From Planococcus citri (Eukaryota; Arthropoda; Insecta; Hemiptera; Pseudococcidae): a DNA stretch of 64,000 nucleotides. The translations under genes and the position numbers were made by a program. The notes under the pieces are model-generated. The model had not been told where the DNA came from. It worked only from the letters and a program-made list of their open reading frames with translations, and did no database searches. The stretch spans positions 68,172,836 through 68,236,835 of the forward strand of contig NC_088681.1 of the NCBI RefSeq assembly GCF_950023065.1, given 5' to 3'. Shown here one piece after another: positions 1-13,100 of this stretch (positions are counted from its first letter, which is position 1; each line of letters opens with the position of its first letter).

Positions 1-1996
1 TCCGCCTCCGATTTGAACGGGACCGCGATTTTTGGAAAGAGCATGTTCTAAAACTCCCAAATCTAAATTTTCAGCAGCCCAAGTTCGTTTTTCGATTTTT
101 GGCGAATTTTTGAACATCCAAAATTGACTATTTTGGTGATTTATGTTTTTTAAAAAATAGAGTACGTACTTGATCAGTAAAAATGTTCAAAATAAGTCCT
201 AAAACTGATATTAACCCCCCAACTCCAAATTTCGCTATTTCCAGCCATTCTGGAGCCTCCAGCGCTATTTTCCAATTTCTCCAGAATTTTGAATTTGCTC
301 CAGAAGGCGTGAATATGAAGTTGGGTAGCTAAAAATCGAGTTGTGTGTTATACTCGACCTGTTTAACGAATTTATCCACACTTGAGCCGATTCTGGAGCG
401 GACACCTGAAGAGTGGTTTTTTGACCAGCTTTTTTCATAATAAGAAATCCAAAAAAATCAAAATTTTACCGTTTGCGAGGAAATTTTTGAAATTTGCGCG
501 AATCGCTGTATTTTGAACACAACAAACCCCCTGAGGCCGAGTTCCGCCATTTCCAGCCATTCTGGAGCCTCCAGTGCGATTTTTCAATTCCTCCAGAATT
601 TTCAATTTGCTCCAGAAGACGTGAATATGGAGTTGGGCAGCTAAAAATCGAGTTGTGTGTTATACTTGACCTGTTTAACGAATTTATTCACATTTGAGCC
701 GATTCTGGAGCGGACACCTCAAGAGTGGTTTTTTGGCCAGCTTTTTTTCAAAATAAAAATATGCAAAAACTAAGAATTCCTCGTTTGTGAGAAAATTTTT
801 GAAATTTGCGCGAATCACTGTATTTCGTTATTAATTAACCACACGAGAGCGAATTTCGGCATTTCCAGCCTTTCTTGGGCCTCCCTTTAATTTTTGGATA
901 TTTTTATCTAGTATGAAAAAAACTGGTCAAAAAACCACTCTTGAGGTGCCCGCTCCAGAATCAGCTTAAATGTGGATAAATTCGTTGAGCAGGTCGAGTA
1001 TAACACACAACTCGATTTTTAGCTGCCCAACTTCATTTTCACGCCTTCTGGAGCAAATTCAAAATTCTGGAGAAATTGAAAAATCGCGCTGGAGCCTCCA
1101 GAATAGCTGGAAATGGCGAAATTCGCCCTCGAGGGGTTAGTTCATGACGAAATACTGCGATTCGCAGAAATTTCAAAAATGTTCTCGCAAACAAGAAATT
1201 TTTGATTTTTGAATATTTTTATTTTGAAAAAAAAGCTGGTCAAAAACCCACTCTTGAGGTGTCCGCTCCAGAATCGGCTCAAATGTGGAGAAATTCGTTA
1301 AACAGGTCGAGTATAACACACAACTCGATTTTTAGCTACCCAACTTCATATTCACGCCTTCTGGAGCAAATTGAAAATTCTGGAGGAATTGAAAAATCGC
1401 ACTGGATGCTCCAGAATGGCTGGAAATGGCGGAACTCTGCCTCAGGGGGTTTGTTGTGTTCGAAATACAGCGATTCGCGCAAATTTCAAAAATTTCCTCG
1501 CAAACGGTAAAATTTTGATATTTATTTTTTGGATTTCTTATTATGAAAAAAGTTGGTCAAAAAACCGCTCTTGAGGTGTCCGCTCCAGAATCGGCTCAAA
1601 TGTGGATAAACTCGTTAAACAGATCGAGTATAACACACAACTCGATTTTTAGCAACGCCAACTTCATATTCACGCCTTCTGGAGCAAATTCAAAATTCTG
1701 GAGAAATTGGAAAATAGCGCTGGAGGCTCCAGAATGGCTGGAAATCGCGAAATTTGGATTTGGTGGGTTAATATCAGTTTTAGGACTTATTTTGAACTTT
1801 TTTACTGATCAAGTACGTACTCTTTTTAAAAAAGCATAAATCACCAAAATAGTCAATTTTGGATTTTCAAAAATTCGCCAAAAATCGAAAAACGAACTTG
1901 GGCTGCTGAAAATTTAGATTTGGGAGTTTTAGAACATACTCTTTCCAAAAATCGCGGTCCCGTTCAAATCGGAGGCAGACACCTCAAGAGGTTTCC
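1..1996. repeat. Fold-back repeat, family 1, copy 1 (left tip cut by window edge)
   Basis: The first ~90 bases recur as the reverse complement at about 1900-1996, and the match continues inward. The sequence runs in one direction to about 890 and in the reverse direction from about 905, so the whole block is one large imperfect palindrome. Inside each arm, units of about 310-360 bp repeat in tandem. Each unit carries the 13-base palindrome CTGGAGNCTCCAG (for example 250-262) and a conserved stretch ending in a CAGCTTTTTT-like run. The right tip reads ACCTCAAGAGGTTTCC, the reverse complement of the tip of copy 2 at 30303. The short open frames here (about 494-1839) lie in the repeat and are not genes. 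I see no transposase, so this is a non-autonomous fold-back element. Confidence 0.85.
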
Positions 1997-3126
1997 TTGT
2001 GAGAAATTCAAAGTCAAATTTGTTTCCAAGGGATAGAGTAAAATCATATAGAAATACAAGAAAAGATGTACCAATTTTGAAGACTTGGAATCAAGATGAC
2101 AAGGAACCATTATGCCTTGTTCACAGCCGCAGCCTCATACACTAAATATTAAATTAATAAAAAAATGAGAAAACAGATACCTTCCTAACTTTAAAATTTG
2201 AATTTAAGCGATTTGGTGGCACTTTTGCCAAACATTATAGGTACCTACCTATCAGGTCGGTATGCAAAAATAATAAAAATGAAGCAAAATTTTATCTCAA
2301 CTAAAAACCTGGAAATTCTATTTCATTTCAGATTTTATTTTATCATGTGTTTTTGTATACTTTGAAGTCATCAGCGAGTAGGTAGGTCTAGCTCTAGGTA
2401 AGTAATTAATACTTTTTGAAAGGCACTTGTGTATGGCACCAAGTCAAAAATACATAATCATCATTGTCTAAGCAACAGGCGAATAAAAAATTGCATATAA
2501 GATTGAAGCCGTAGTTCCAGAAGCGTATTTATTACATTAATCTAAGCGGACAATTCGTCTCAAGAAGACCTCAGTTCACAGGTAATAAGTAAAAGTAAGT
2601 ATGTACCTACCTATCTCATTTTGATCAAAATCGCTTCCACGTTATGCTGCGAGCTCATTAAAAAAAAATCATTTTATTTTCTTCAAAAGCCAATTTTTTG
2701 TATTTAATTTAGGTATACATAAATTAATCTGGTAATACCTACAGAAAGTTTCATTGTTTCATATATCTACCTACTGTAATCAGTTCTAACGCAATATTAA
2801 AAAGATAGGTATGAAAAATCTAAAATGCAGTATCTGAAGCCAGTACATTACAGTACATTTCATACAAATTCAGTATAAGTCTCAAAATTTGTTATATATT
2901 TTTTTAAATCGTGAAAATTCTCATTTCATCATAACAACTGTTCGAAATGAAAATCTCATTCATCCACAGAAAGCTGCTAAACGAACTGCAGTGAGTATAG
3001 GTATGGAAGACTGCGCAAAATTCTCAACTTTCACAAGCAGCTCATCGACTCACGATTTATTTTCGTTTTCCAAGTTTGACATATCCTCGAAAGAACTGTC
3101 AACAAAAATATCATCGAAACACATTT
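1997..3126. other. Intergenic, no gene seen
   Basis: AT-rich sequence with several scattered copies of the micro-repeat TAGGTACCTACCTA or its fragments (about 2240, 2380, 2605, 2770). The open frame at 2889-3242 on the plus strand is the antisense shadow of the last exon of the leucine-rich-repeat gene. The 3' UTR of that minus-strand gene probably lies at the right end of this stretch, but I see no decisive polyadenylation site. Confidence 0.5.
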
Positions 3127-6100
3127 TTAATCTTCTTCCTCTTCCTCCTCTTCTTCCTCTTCTTCGCCAGGCAGCTCGGGTGGAGGTGTTTGAAAAAATC
3201 GAAGACGCAACGATGGCCAAGGTTTGGGTAATTTTGGCGTAGGTCTACGTGGTCTAGGTGTAGTGGACGGTTTATTCTCTTCAGAGGGTAGAAATGCTGA
3301 AAAATTTTACTCTAATTAGCCAACGATAAATTATCCACTGAAAATTTTTCATACACTTGACACTATCTATAAGAGAAAATACGTGAGAGAGCACGTACGA
3401 GCGATACATTTACGATAGATAACATACAGCAGTAAAAAAACCGCTAATGCGAGAAGAGCCCCTAGAAACATCTCTTTCCATGGGGTTATCTTATTAACCC
3501 GTTTGGTACATTCGTCCATATTCTTTATTTCGGCGGTAAAATCGATGTTACAATCAGCTCCTGAAACAGAAAATCGACCAGTAAAGTTGAAATTAAACAT
3601 AATAGGTACAGTAGGTACCTAGGTATTAACAAAAAAATATATTTTAAATCCAAATAAATACCTACCATCTTTGTAACAGTCTAATTTCTTCAAACCACCT
3701 TCCAAATTATACCTATCAGCCCATTGTTCTAAAGCTAAGCATTGGCACCGGCGTTGTTGACTTTTCAAGTCGCTGCCGGTCGCCGGATATTTCACGAACA
3801 GTTTCTCAAGCAGGCAATAGTACGATATTCGGAGAACAGTTAATCTACTCAGTGGGTTATCTGTAAGATCTACACATTTTAAAGGTGCGTACATAGAGCA
3901 TCCCGGAAAAAATTCCATAGAACAATTTTTCGCACTTAGTTTCTTCAAGTTATTCAATTCCTGGAGATTTAGCGAATCGAACGAAGTTTGATCTATGATC
4001 AATGTTTCTACTGCGTTTGTTTTCGGCCATATAAAATTAAAATCTTGGTCGAATTTTGAACCGGTTAAATCGACGTATTCCAATTTTTCCAGTGGAAGTA
4101 ACGCACCTGCGTCTGCGAACTTTGCTCTAAAATCTATGCGTTGCATTATTAATGTCGTTAACGACGTCAGGTTTTCAAATGATTCTGCAGTTAAATTTAA
4201 TGGATTCCCAGATATATCCAATTTCTGGAAAAAAAACATTCGATTTTCAATTGGGTGCTTACTTGTATTCATCCAGAGGAGGATTTGAGGGAAACAGCCT
4301 TTACAGCAAAATACCTCAGAAGGGCACATTTCAAAAATTATGATTTTATAACCCCTTCTTTAATAGGGGTGCCCAAAAGTCAGTTTACGCCATCAAAAAT
4401 CACATATAATTCAAGAACTAAGCCTCCTAAAGAAAAACTAATGACATTGATCTGATAGGAAATTTTATCACAATTTTCTCTATTGTCATTTTTCTCTAAG
4501 ATGCATTGTTCGCCGGGAAAATCAACTTTCATGTCAAAAAACGTGAATTAAAAAAAAAATGAAAAAAATTGGGGGAAAAAATTTGAAATTAATTCAGCAG
4601 TTAATTTCAGCTATTTTTAACATGATTCTCATAATTTGATAAAATCTAAATGATCTTTTCAAAAAAAAAAACACGTCTATTTTTTTTTACAGAAACGTCA
4701 GGCCCTGGGGGGGGGTGCTACCAAAATCAAATTTTGTAAAAATGAAAAAAAATCGAGTGACATGTTAAAATGTAGGTTTTTTGGGTCGAGAAACACGAAT
4801 CTGAGGTCCTTTTTTTTCTCAGACCCCTCGGGGGCCGTTGGGCAGGTGCTACCGTTCTTGAAATATCTTGTCTCAAACGAGACTACATTAACGCGAATTA
4901 ATTGTAAGTGAATAAGGCATACGTTCTTTTATTCAACTCGCTTTAAAATTGTGATTGCGTGAAAATGTGTGTTTGAGTGTGTAGAATTTGGGTGTGGTTA
5001 GTTACTTTGCGACTAGGCGCGATTTTTCTAGTTATGATATAAAATAACCGACGATATCGGATCGAATGATTGAAAAACTGACAAATAAAACCCCACAACC
5101 AAAAAAACCTGGATTTTGACACACTACTCGAATTTTTGTGATTTTTTCAAAATTGAATTTCAGTAGCACCTCCCCATAGGAGCTGAGTAAAAAAAGGGAC
5201 TTCAGATTAGTGTTATTCCCGATCCAAAAAACCTACATTTTGACATGTCACTCGATTTTTTTTTCATTTTTACAAAATTTGATTTTGATAGCACCTCCCC
5301 AAAGGGTTTGAGGGGAAAAAGGACCTCAGATTCGCGTTTCTCAGCCCAAAAAACCTACATTTTGACATGTCACTCGATTTTTTTTTCATTTTTACAAAAT
5401 TTGATTTTGGTAGCACCCCCCCCCCAGGGGTCTGGCGATCTTGTAAAAAAAAAATTGACGTGTTTTTTTTGAAAAGATCATTTATATTTCATCAAATTAT
5501 GGGAATCATGTTAAAAATAGCTGAACTTAACTGCTGAATTCATATTAATTTTTTAATTTTTTTTTGAATGAGGGGGGAATGGCCCCCCTCAAATTTGGAT
5601 CCAAAATTCAAAAAAAGTATGAGCGTGTAGTATATCAACTGTTATGTTTTCAGAGGTATTGAACACAAATATGACCTTGGTTTTTCGATTGCACTTCATT
5701 TGAAGCCCCCAGCACCCCCCTCCCCTTGAAAGGATCAAATTCCGAAAAAAATGGGTTGTGTAACGCGATAGATGAAATAGTACGTTTTTGGAGGTGCTGA
5801 ACACGAATATGACATTCGTTTTTTGATTGGGACTCATTTTAGGTCCCATGCTCCCCACCTCTTGAGTCAAATTTTGAATAAAAATAAAATGGGACACTGG
5901 AGGCTTTAGATGACGTCCAATCTAAAAACAAATGTCATATTCGTGTTCAGCACCTCCAAAAACGTGTCATTTCATATATCGCGTTACCCAAACCATTTTT
6001 TTGGAATTCGACCCTTTCGAAGGGGGGGGGGGGTGCTGTGGGCTTCAGGTGAAGCGCAATCGAAAAACCAAGGTCATATTCGTCTTCGGCACCTCCAAAA

Positions 6101-9100
6101 ACATGCTATTTCATGTATCGCATTACACAAACTATTTTTTTTTTTAATTTGACCCTTTCAGAGGGAGGGGGTGCGGGGGGCTTCAGATGAAGCGCAATCG
6201 AAAAACCAAGGTCATATTCGTGTTTAGCACCTCCGAAAACATAACAGTTGATATACTACACGCTCATACTTTTTTTTTAAATTTTGGACCCAAATTTGAG
6301 GGGGGGTAATTTTCCCCCAATTGAATGTGCCCATTTTGAAAACAATATATTCTGAAACAGCATGAAAAGTGATATCTATGGTGTTTCTTTGCGTAATTTT
6401 GAATCATAGCTCGCACTTATGACGCAATTTTGAAATTTGAACTTTCATTGAAAGTTCAACTTTGGACTTTTGAAAAATTTTATGAACGTTTTTGAATTAG
6501 CTTTGAATGCCCTTCCAAACTGTGAAATTAGTTTTGAGTCAAGTTTCATAGCGATGAAGATTACCATAAAAATAAGAACCAAAGGGAAATATTCCAAAAT
6601 TATTGACCTGCTACCGCCCACCTACTGAATTTTCCAAAATTAATATTTTGGAGCTTCAAATGCCCCGGAACATAAAGTGTGAGGCATTGTTAGACAGGGG
6701 AGAGAGTGGAGATTTGTAATCTGTAAAAAAACAAAAATATGCATGTTCTCAAAAACCTGCTATTCACCCCGAAAGTTTTGACCAGAATTTCCATTTTTTC
6801 CAACCGGGTCATTCCACGTCAATTGGACCAAGAAGTGGTAGGGGGTTCGGTGATTTTTTTGAAATTTTTCCTGTGGAAAGACCTTCCGAAGGGATGGCCA
6901 ATGGCCCAAATCGCAGCCCTCTAGCCCATTTTTAAAGGCAGCCAGGGGGTGTCAAAATTTTCAATGAACCTAAAATATCATCCATTTCAGCAGTGGGTTA
7001 CTCGATAACCGCGATACCTACCAAAATGGAACTTTCCCCCATAGTTAGGGGTTTTGAAAGGCTTTTTGGTGATATCATAAAAATCAGTGTTGCCACTTTT
7101 TTTCGTACAAGAAATTAGCTCGAAAAGTTTCAAAACGTAGTTTTCATATCGTTCCGACTCTCAAAAATTCTGAAAAAAATATATTGTGGACAACTTTTCA
7201 TGCTGAACAACATATTAAAAAATTGAGATGGTAACATGTTGCAAAGTCGATTTTAAAAAATTCGAAGTTTGCGAAAAAATGCGATTTTTTGATTTAAAAC
7301 ATGAAAAGAAGTTTTGATTGGTGAAGTTGACCCATTTGACCCCTATTTTCACGTATCTGTTGAAAAAGTTGAAAAAACGCTTTTATCCGATGAAATGAAC
7401 TCATCACAAAAAAATAAAAATTCGAAAAGATTCAAAAAATGAACGAATTTTTATTTTTTTGTTGTGAGTGTAATTTTTAACAACTTTTTCATGAAATACG
7501 TCAGAAAGAGGTCAAAATAAGACAACTGAATAAATTTGAACTTTTTTTGATGTTTGAAATCGAAAATTGAATTTTTTCGAATTTTGATTTTTTTGTGAGG
7601 AGTTCGTTTCATTGAGTGAAAAGTTTTTTTCAACTTTTTCAACAGATACGTGAAAATAGGGGTCAAATGGGTCAACTTCACCAATCAAAACTTCTTTTCA
7701 TGTTTTAAATCAAAAAATCGCATTTTTTCGCAAACTTCGAATTTTTTAAAATCGACTTTGCAACATGTTACCATCTCAATTTTTTAATATGTTGTTCAGC
7801 ATGAAAAGTTGTCCACAATATATTTTTTTCAGAATTTTTGAGAGTCGGAACGATATGAAAACTACGTTTTGAAACTTTTCGAGCTAATTTCTTGTACGAA
7901 AAAAAGTGGCAACACTGATTTTTATGATATCACCAAAAAACCTTTCAAAACCCCTAACTATGGGGGAAAGTTCCATTTTGGTAGGTATCGCGGTTATCGA
8001 GTAACCCACTGCTGAAATGGATAATATTTTAGGTTCACTGAAAATTTTGACACGCCCTGGCTGCCTTTAAAAATGGGCCAGAGGGCTGCGATTTGCGCCA
8101 TTGGCCATCCCTTCGGAAGGTCTTCCCACAAGAAAAAATTTCAAAAAAAATCGCCGAACCCTCCCACCACTTCTTGGTCCAATTGACGTGGAATGACCCA
8201 ACCCCCTTTCAATGCCCCAAAAAGAGTTGATAGCTTCGGTTTTTCTTCAATGTACCTCAAGTTTTGAATTCTTCGAACTTTTGGTTTTTCAAAAAGTCTA
8301 AAATCATTATTTTTGGATGAGCCTATGATGATTTATGATTTTTTTTTTCCAAAACCTCCATAAAATATTCAATCAATAGAAAATACACGCGGTATTTAAA
8401 AATAACTTTCGGTGATTTTTATACCTATGTTTTTTTTTTGAGTGTCTTTATACATTATTTAATAAAATTTTATTACCTATATATATTTTTTTGGTATTTT
8501 TCTATTATTTTATTGCTTTTTTTTGAGGTGTTTTCATATCATGTTAGCTACAGGTTTTTGGAACTTTTTTCATGCTTTTTTTTGTTGCAAATTTTACTGA
8601 AATTTCAACACTTTTTTTGATGAATACAAATATTGCAGAATTTGATGATTTCAACGTGTCTTTATTTCTCTATGACATTTTCGTTCAGTGTTCATCTATG
8701 CTTGGTAGATTTTAATTCATATCATAGGTTTAGATCACACAGTGACGAATTTTTACTTACTTTTGTAGAACGAGGTAAATCTGTCGGGACCTTATTCAGT
8801 CCTTTACCCTGGCAACTTGCAGTTTCAGTATCACTATTGTAGGGACAGCTAATTGAAGTAATACTCTTTATGCATATTGAAGCGAAAATAAAGCCTGAAA
8901 ATGAACATTGAACAATTTTCACCGATGTAAGTTAAAAACAACATTAAAATGCGTTGCATCAGGTATAACTAAGGTTGTTTCATCATTGCACTAATGAACT
9001 TTTCTGTAATATAAGTTTTACAGCTGTAAACTTTGACAATAATTAATTGAGAAAAATTACTGTTGAAATATTGTGAAATACCTGCAATCGAGCATTCTGT

Positions 9101-9109
9101 CAATTTCAT
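3127..9109 (-). CDS. Leucine-rich-repeat single-pass membrane protein (5 exons, 350 aa model)
   Basis: Spliced model on the minus strand: exons 9082-9109, 8761-8894, 3666-4224, 3399-3560 and 3127-3296. Total 1053 nt, 350 aa, with all junction phases consistent. Residues ~1-25 form a signal peptide. Residues ~26-54 look like an LRR N-terminal cap (CPYNS...C, then VPTDLPRSTK). The exon 2/3 join gives a typical cap-to-first-repeat passage (PRSTK then KLDISGNPL). About five or six LRRs follow, then a C-terminal cap with CQC...W and two later cysteines. A membrane span lies at ~270-290, and the cytoplasmic tail is proline/arginine-rich, ending in eleven Glu and one Asp. Such proteins are usually cell-surface adhesion or receptor-like molecules; the ligand is unknown. 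The start is uncertain: an alternative ATG at 8922 reads straight into exon 2. The tail exon rests on one GTACGT donor; without that splice the protein stops at 3367. Confidence 0.65.
4553..5580. repeat. Inverted-repeat (fold-back) element in the LRR gene intron
   Basis: The arm at about 4560-4860 is matched by its reverse complement at about 5290-5575, including the passage around ACATGTCACTCGATTTTTTT and the G-rich/C-rich GGTGCTACC/GGTAGCACC blocks. A further partial copy of the arm lies in direct order at about 5100-5330. No coding sequence. It sits in intron 2 of the minus-strand LRR gene. Confidence 0.75.
5572..6325. repeat. Second inverted-repeat element in the LRR gene intron
   Basis: The arm 5575-5720 (CAAATTTGGATCC..., then the stretch ending in TTGCACTTCATTTGAAG) recurs inverted at about 6180-6310. 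Two more partial copies of the same module (a GCACCTCCAAAAACGT core) sit between the arms, in both orientations. The outer edge is a run of G/C that pairs across the element. It abuts the preceding fold-back, so the two may be one composite insertion. Confidence 0.7.
6806..8199. mobile_element. Fold-back transposable element, ~700-bp arms, family 2
   Basis: Nearly perfect palindrome of 1394 bp. The left tip is GGGTCATTCCACGTCAATTG and the right tip is its reverse complement. The flanking 4-bp AACC (6802-6805 and 8200-8203) looks like a target duplication. The arms run to a centre near 7500 and encode nothing recognisable; the 77-aa minus frame at 7451-7684 is repeat sequence. A second, internally deleted copy is inside a LINE at 49530-50286, which shows that the element moves or moved. 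Confidence 0.85.
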
Positions 9110-10107
9110 GTTACGTATCCATTTAGCGATAACATCGTTGATGTTAACGAATTTTTTTCACAATTATGTATTCTGTTTTGTATCACGAATTCCTTCAAAA
9201 TTAACACTGCAAATCAAAATTTTTACTCGAAAATAAAACATGAATGATAACCAACTTTTTGAAGTGGTTTTCAAAAGTTTTTGCCAATTCTTTTGGGAAA
9301 AATTATAATAGATAGTGGCAAAACAGCCACGAATATCTTCTCTAACTATCGCATAGAAGATGGGATACAAAAACCAGAAAAACAAAATTTGATTGTCATT
9401 CGTTTGTTTTGTGTTGTTGTGGCTTGATCGCTTGATCGATGAATTATAATGAATTGGAAATTGAAAAGTTTGCTGTTACTTGTGGTTTTTAAAAGGAATT
9501 ATGAAGAACGACGAGTACATTGACCTGAATTTCATAATTTTCATTTCTGTTGGGTTGGCAAAAAAAATTTAACTGAAGTTTTTAAACAAAATAGACATAG
9601 TGTTTGTTTTTTGTCGTTTCCAAAACACAACGCATAACCTTTCAAAAAATAAAAATAGTCAACGTATCCGGGTAATTTTCATAATTTTAAACATTCTTCA
9701 AAATTTTCCATCCACTATTTTTAAGTATTTAGTGTAAAATTAATTAATTTTAAAATTTAAATAACGAAATCGCCATGATAAACGTGACGACAACTCGCCG
9801 AAACAAACTACCTACCAAACAACCTACTTGTACTTTTTTTTATTGGATTTGAGCAAATAAAATCGATTTTATGTCATGTTGTCATGTACAACAGCGCATC
9901 CCTTGTTGTCAGATTTGTCTACCGTTGCGATTAGCCTTAGGCTTTTGTAATAAAGTGTTATTTTAGTACATGTATATTTTTATATTGTACGTTAAATTAA
10001 TTTAATTAATAGTTAATGCGATGATAATGTTTCATTCGTAACGTGAACGTGTATCGAGTCAGTTATTTAGTTAATCGTTTGTACAGTGCCGTTATGGCGG
10101 CTGTGTA
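9110..10107. promoter_or_regulatory. Shared upstream region of the divergent LRR and striatin genes
   Basis: About 1 kb between the proposed start of the minus-strand LRR gene (9109) and the plus-strand striatin start (10108). It must hold the 5' UTRs and promoters of both. It is AT-rich without a clear TATA box; I cannot place transcription starts. Short open frames here (for example 9164-9385 minus) show no protein-like composition. Confidence 0.4.
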
Positions 10108-10108
10108 A
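10094..10108 (+). promoter_or_regulatory. Four-codon upstream ORF overlapping the striatin start (TAATG)
   Basis: ATG GCG GCT GTG TAA lies directly before the striatin start. The last A of its stop codon is the A of the striatin ATG, giving TAATG. Such stop/start overlaps can couple reinitiation to the main frame or dampen translation. The arrangement is seen directly; the regulatory role is inference. Confidence 0.55.
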
Positions 10109-13100
10109 TGGTTGAAAACTGGGGAGATTGGACAATGGAAGAATCTTCACCACAAAGTTCAAATGGGCAAATTGGATCGGCTGGTGGAGTCAACAAACAG
10201 AATGAAAATAATAATCAACGACCTCAGTATTCGATCCCCGGAATTCTGCACTTCATACAACATGAATGGGCCAAATTCGAAATGGAACGATCCCAATGGG
10301 AAGTGCATAGAGCTGAACTGGAGGTACACTAATTTTGATACTATACGATATACTTCATTCAGTCGATAATCTAGCATTCTCTCGTACTCGTCATTCGTTT
10401 AGTTTCACCGAAACTGTCTCATATACGTTCGGTTATCACGTTGATCGTTAGCTAATATCAAATTCTGTTTTGATTTTCAGGCGAAAATAGCTTTCCTCCA
10501 GGGCGAACGAAAAGGCCAAGAGAATCTAAAGAATGATCTTGTACGCAGGATAAAAATGTTAGAATACGCGTTGAAACAAGAAAGGTACATATTATGATCG
10601 ATTTTCGTAGTACTTCATCGTACAAATTGGTCTAGTGTTTTTTTGTTGCGATTTCCACTGACACGAGTGTTTGTAATTTTGCAGAGCGAAATATCATAAA
10701 TTGAAATACGGTACTGATTTAAATCAAGGCGATATGAGTGCTCCTATATTCGACGAACCAGGAGCTGCTACCGAAATCACAGCCGATGCCGAAGCACCAT
10801 TTACATCAGTTAGTAACATAACGTGGAAACAAGGGCGTTCTTTGCTTAGACAGTAAGTTTATCTGCGAATGAATCATCATCGACTATTTCGTCGTACTCT
10901 TTGTAATTCGAACGTGTTTGTTTACTTCTTATAGGTATCTTCAAGAAATAGGTTATACAGATACAATAATAGATGTTAGGTCGAATAAAGTAAAAACGTT
11001 ACTAGGTCTGAATAATATAAATAATAATAATACCAATAATAATAACAATCCAAATTCGCAAGAAGAATGTATTCCGGCGCCTGGATCTCAAACAGTAAAC
11101 GGAAACGCGACTGTTTCGAAAAATAAACGTTTAAGCGCCACACAAGGCCGAGGGAACACCAAAAAAGTATACTATGTTCTATCTCACGTATCGTTTCCCT
11201 TTTACTCGTGTTCGTACTAAAAATCGTTTCTCTATTTACAGCAGACTGTCGCTGAATCTATGGCCTTAGATACCGAAGCGGCGATCATGGCGAATTTTGA
11301 ATTTCTTAGTCGCGAAGGAGGTGATGTAGATATGGAAGAAGATGACGACGACGACGATAATAACGAAGAAGTCGATACCTTAGTTTTTGATCACTGTAGA
11401 GCTCCGTTAAAGGTACGATTCTTTCATCGAACGATCGAATTCATTTCATCGTATTCTAAATGTCGAACGTTTATCATTTTTCCAGAGAGAACTACGTCAT
11501 GATATGCACGATGTCGATGCCGAAGCGGAAGAAGTGCTGAATGAACTTCATCTGTTGACCGAAAGTGAAGATGTTTCCTCTTCCGATATACGTTCTCAAA
11601 GTACGTAATTCAATCGCCAAAAAAAAACCTTATTCTTCGGTAGATTTGGAAATGGGCGTGGCTTAAGAGTAACATCTACTCGAATTACTTTTTTATTCGG
11701 TTTTTAATCGCCGATATCTTACGTTAAAAAACTTAATTAAGATTTCGATTAAATTTATTTAGATTTTTGCCACTAAATGTTATCTCGTTACAGTTTAATT
11801 TGATAAATATGTTTTTATGCAGTCATTATTCATTTTTAAAATTCTTATACGCTATAAAATTAATATTCTCGAGCGATTTGTTTATATTATTATCGTTTTA
11901 TCTTTACGCCCGAATTTTTTCTTAGCTTGATCAATGTGTTTGTAGTTGAGTTGCGAAATTTTTTAACGTTTACATGCTTTACTACGCGATCTTGCGAAAT
12001 GCTTGTTGGCCATGTAGTAATGCCTTGTATTTTTTTCTTTGTAAATCAGTTGGCCAAATTTGTAGTATGTTGATTTTTGAAAATATTTTTTGATTGACCT
12101 TTTCTCTTCGGATTGAAATTTTTTTTAAAAAGCTAGTCGATTATTAAAAATGTTTTGTGAGAATTATGATCACAAAATTAAACTAATGGCCTTAGATCAG
12201 CTATAAGCAAATTCTTATGATTAGAATATCGTTATGAAAACAGTGTAAAACTGACGACGAAAATTAGAATTTTATTTTTATTTTTTTCAAATTCAACTTC
12301 ATTTAATTTTTTTTTTTTGTATAAAATCTTCCCCTCTAGTTTTATTTTCTACATTGTGTTGGAATGTTGTTTTTTATGAACAATTTTATGTAAATTTTAA
12401 ATCTTGTGATACTTACTTTTTTAAACGAAATTTTTTTTCCATTGTTGTGTTTTTCAATAATGTCGTTTTATTCTTTGGAGTCTATTTTTAATACAATTTT
12501 CCAGCCAATGTGTTGAATATTTTTTTGTCGATATTTTTCTTTGTGAAAACTTGAATCTTTTTTTACCCTCCTTCGAAATAATACATTTCAACCGAGTAAT
12601 GACTGCTAAAAACTAAACCGAGATAAACCTGAAATGGCGAACGATATTGTTTTTTTTTGAAAAATGACGCCAAAAATTAATTTAATTTCAAACCTGTGTG
12701 TAAAATGACGTGATTGGATTATGTTTGCAGATAGCGGAATGTTTCAAGTCGTATCGTCGATGAGTATAGCTGCGAGTAATGAAGATGAAGGGGGAGATTC
12801 TGCTTTCGCCTTAGGAGAGTTGGCACAGTTGACTGTAAATAACGATGTGGAAAATAGTTACGAAGTAAGCGTTGGTCGGCTTATTATTCGATGACTCTGG
12901 GTTTCTATGGTTTTGACTCTTTTGACCAATTACAGATGTCCGCTGACAAGGAGTCATATAGGAAAACATGGAACGCCAAGTATACGTTAAGGAGTCATTT
13001 CGACGGCGTCAGAGCCTTAGCATTTCATCCCACCGAACCCGTTTTGATCACAGCCAGCGAAGATCGATCGTTGAAGTTGTGGAATTTACAGAAAATAGTC

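Noticed and set aside
494..1839. Several small ORFs with similar sequences
   Set aside because: They are the same fold-back unit read in either orientation.
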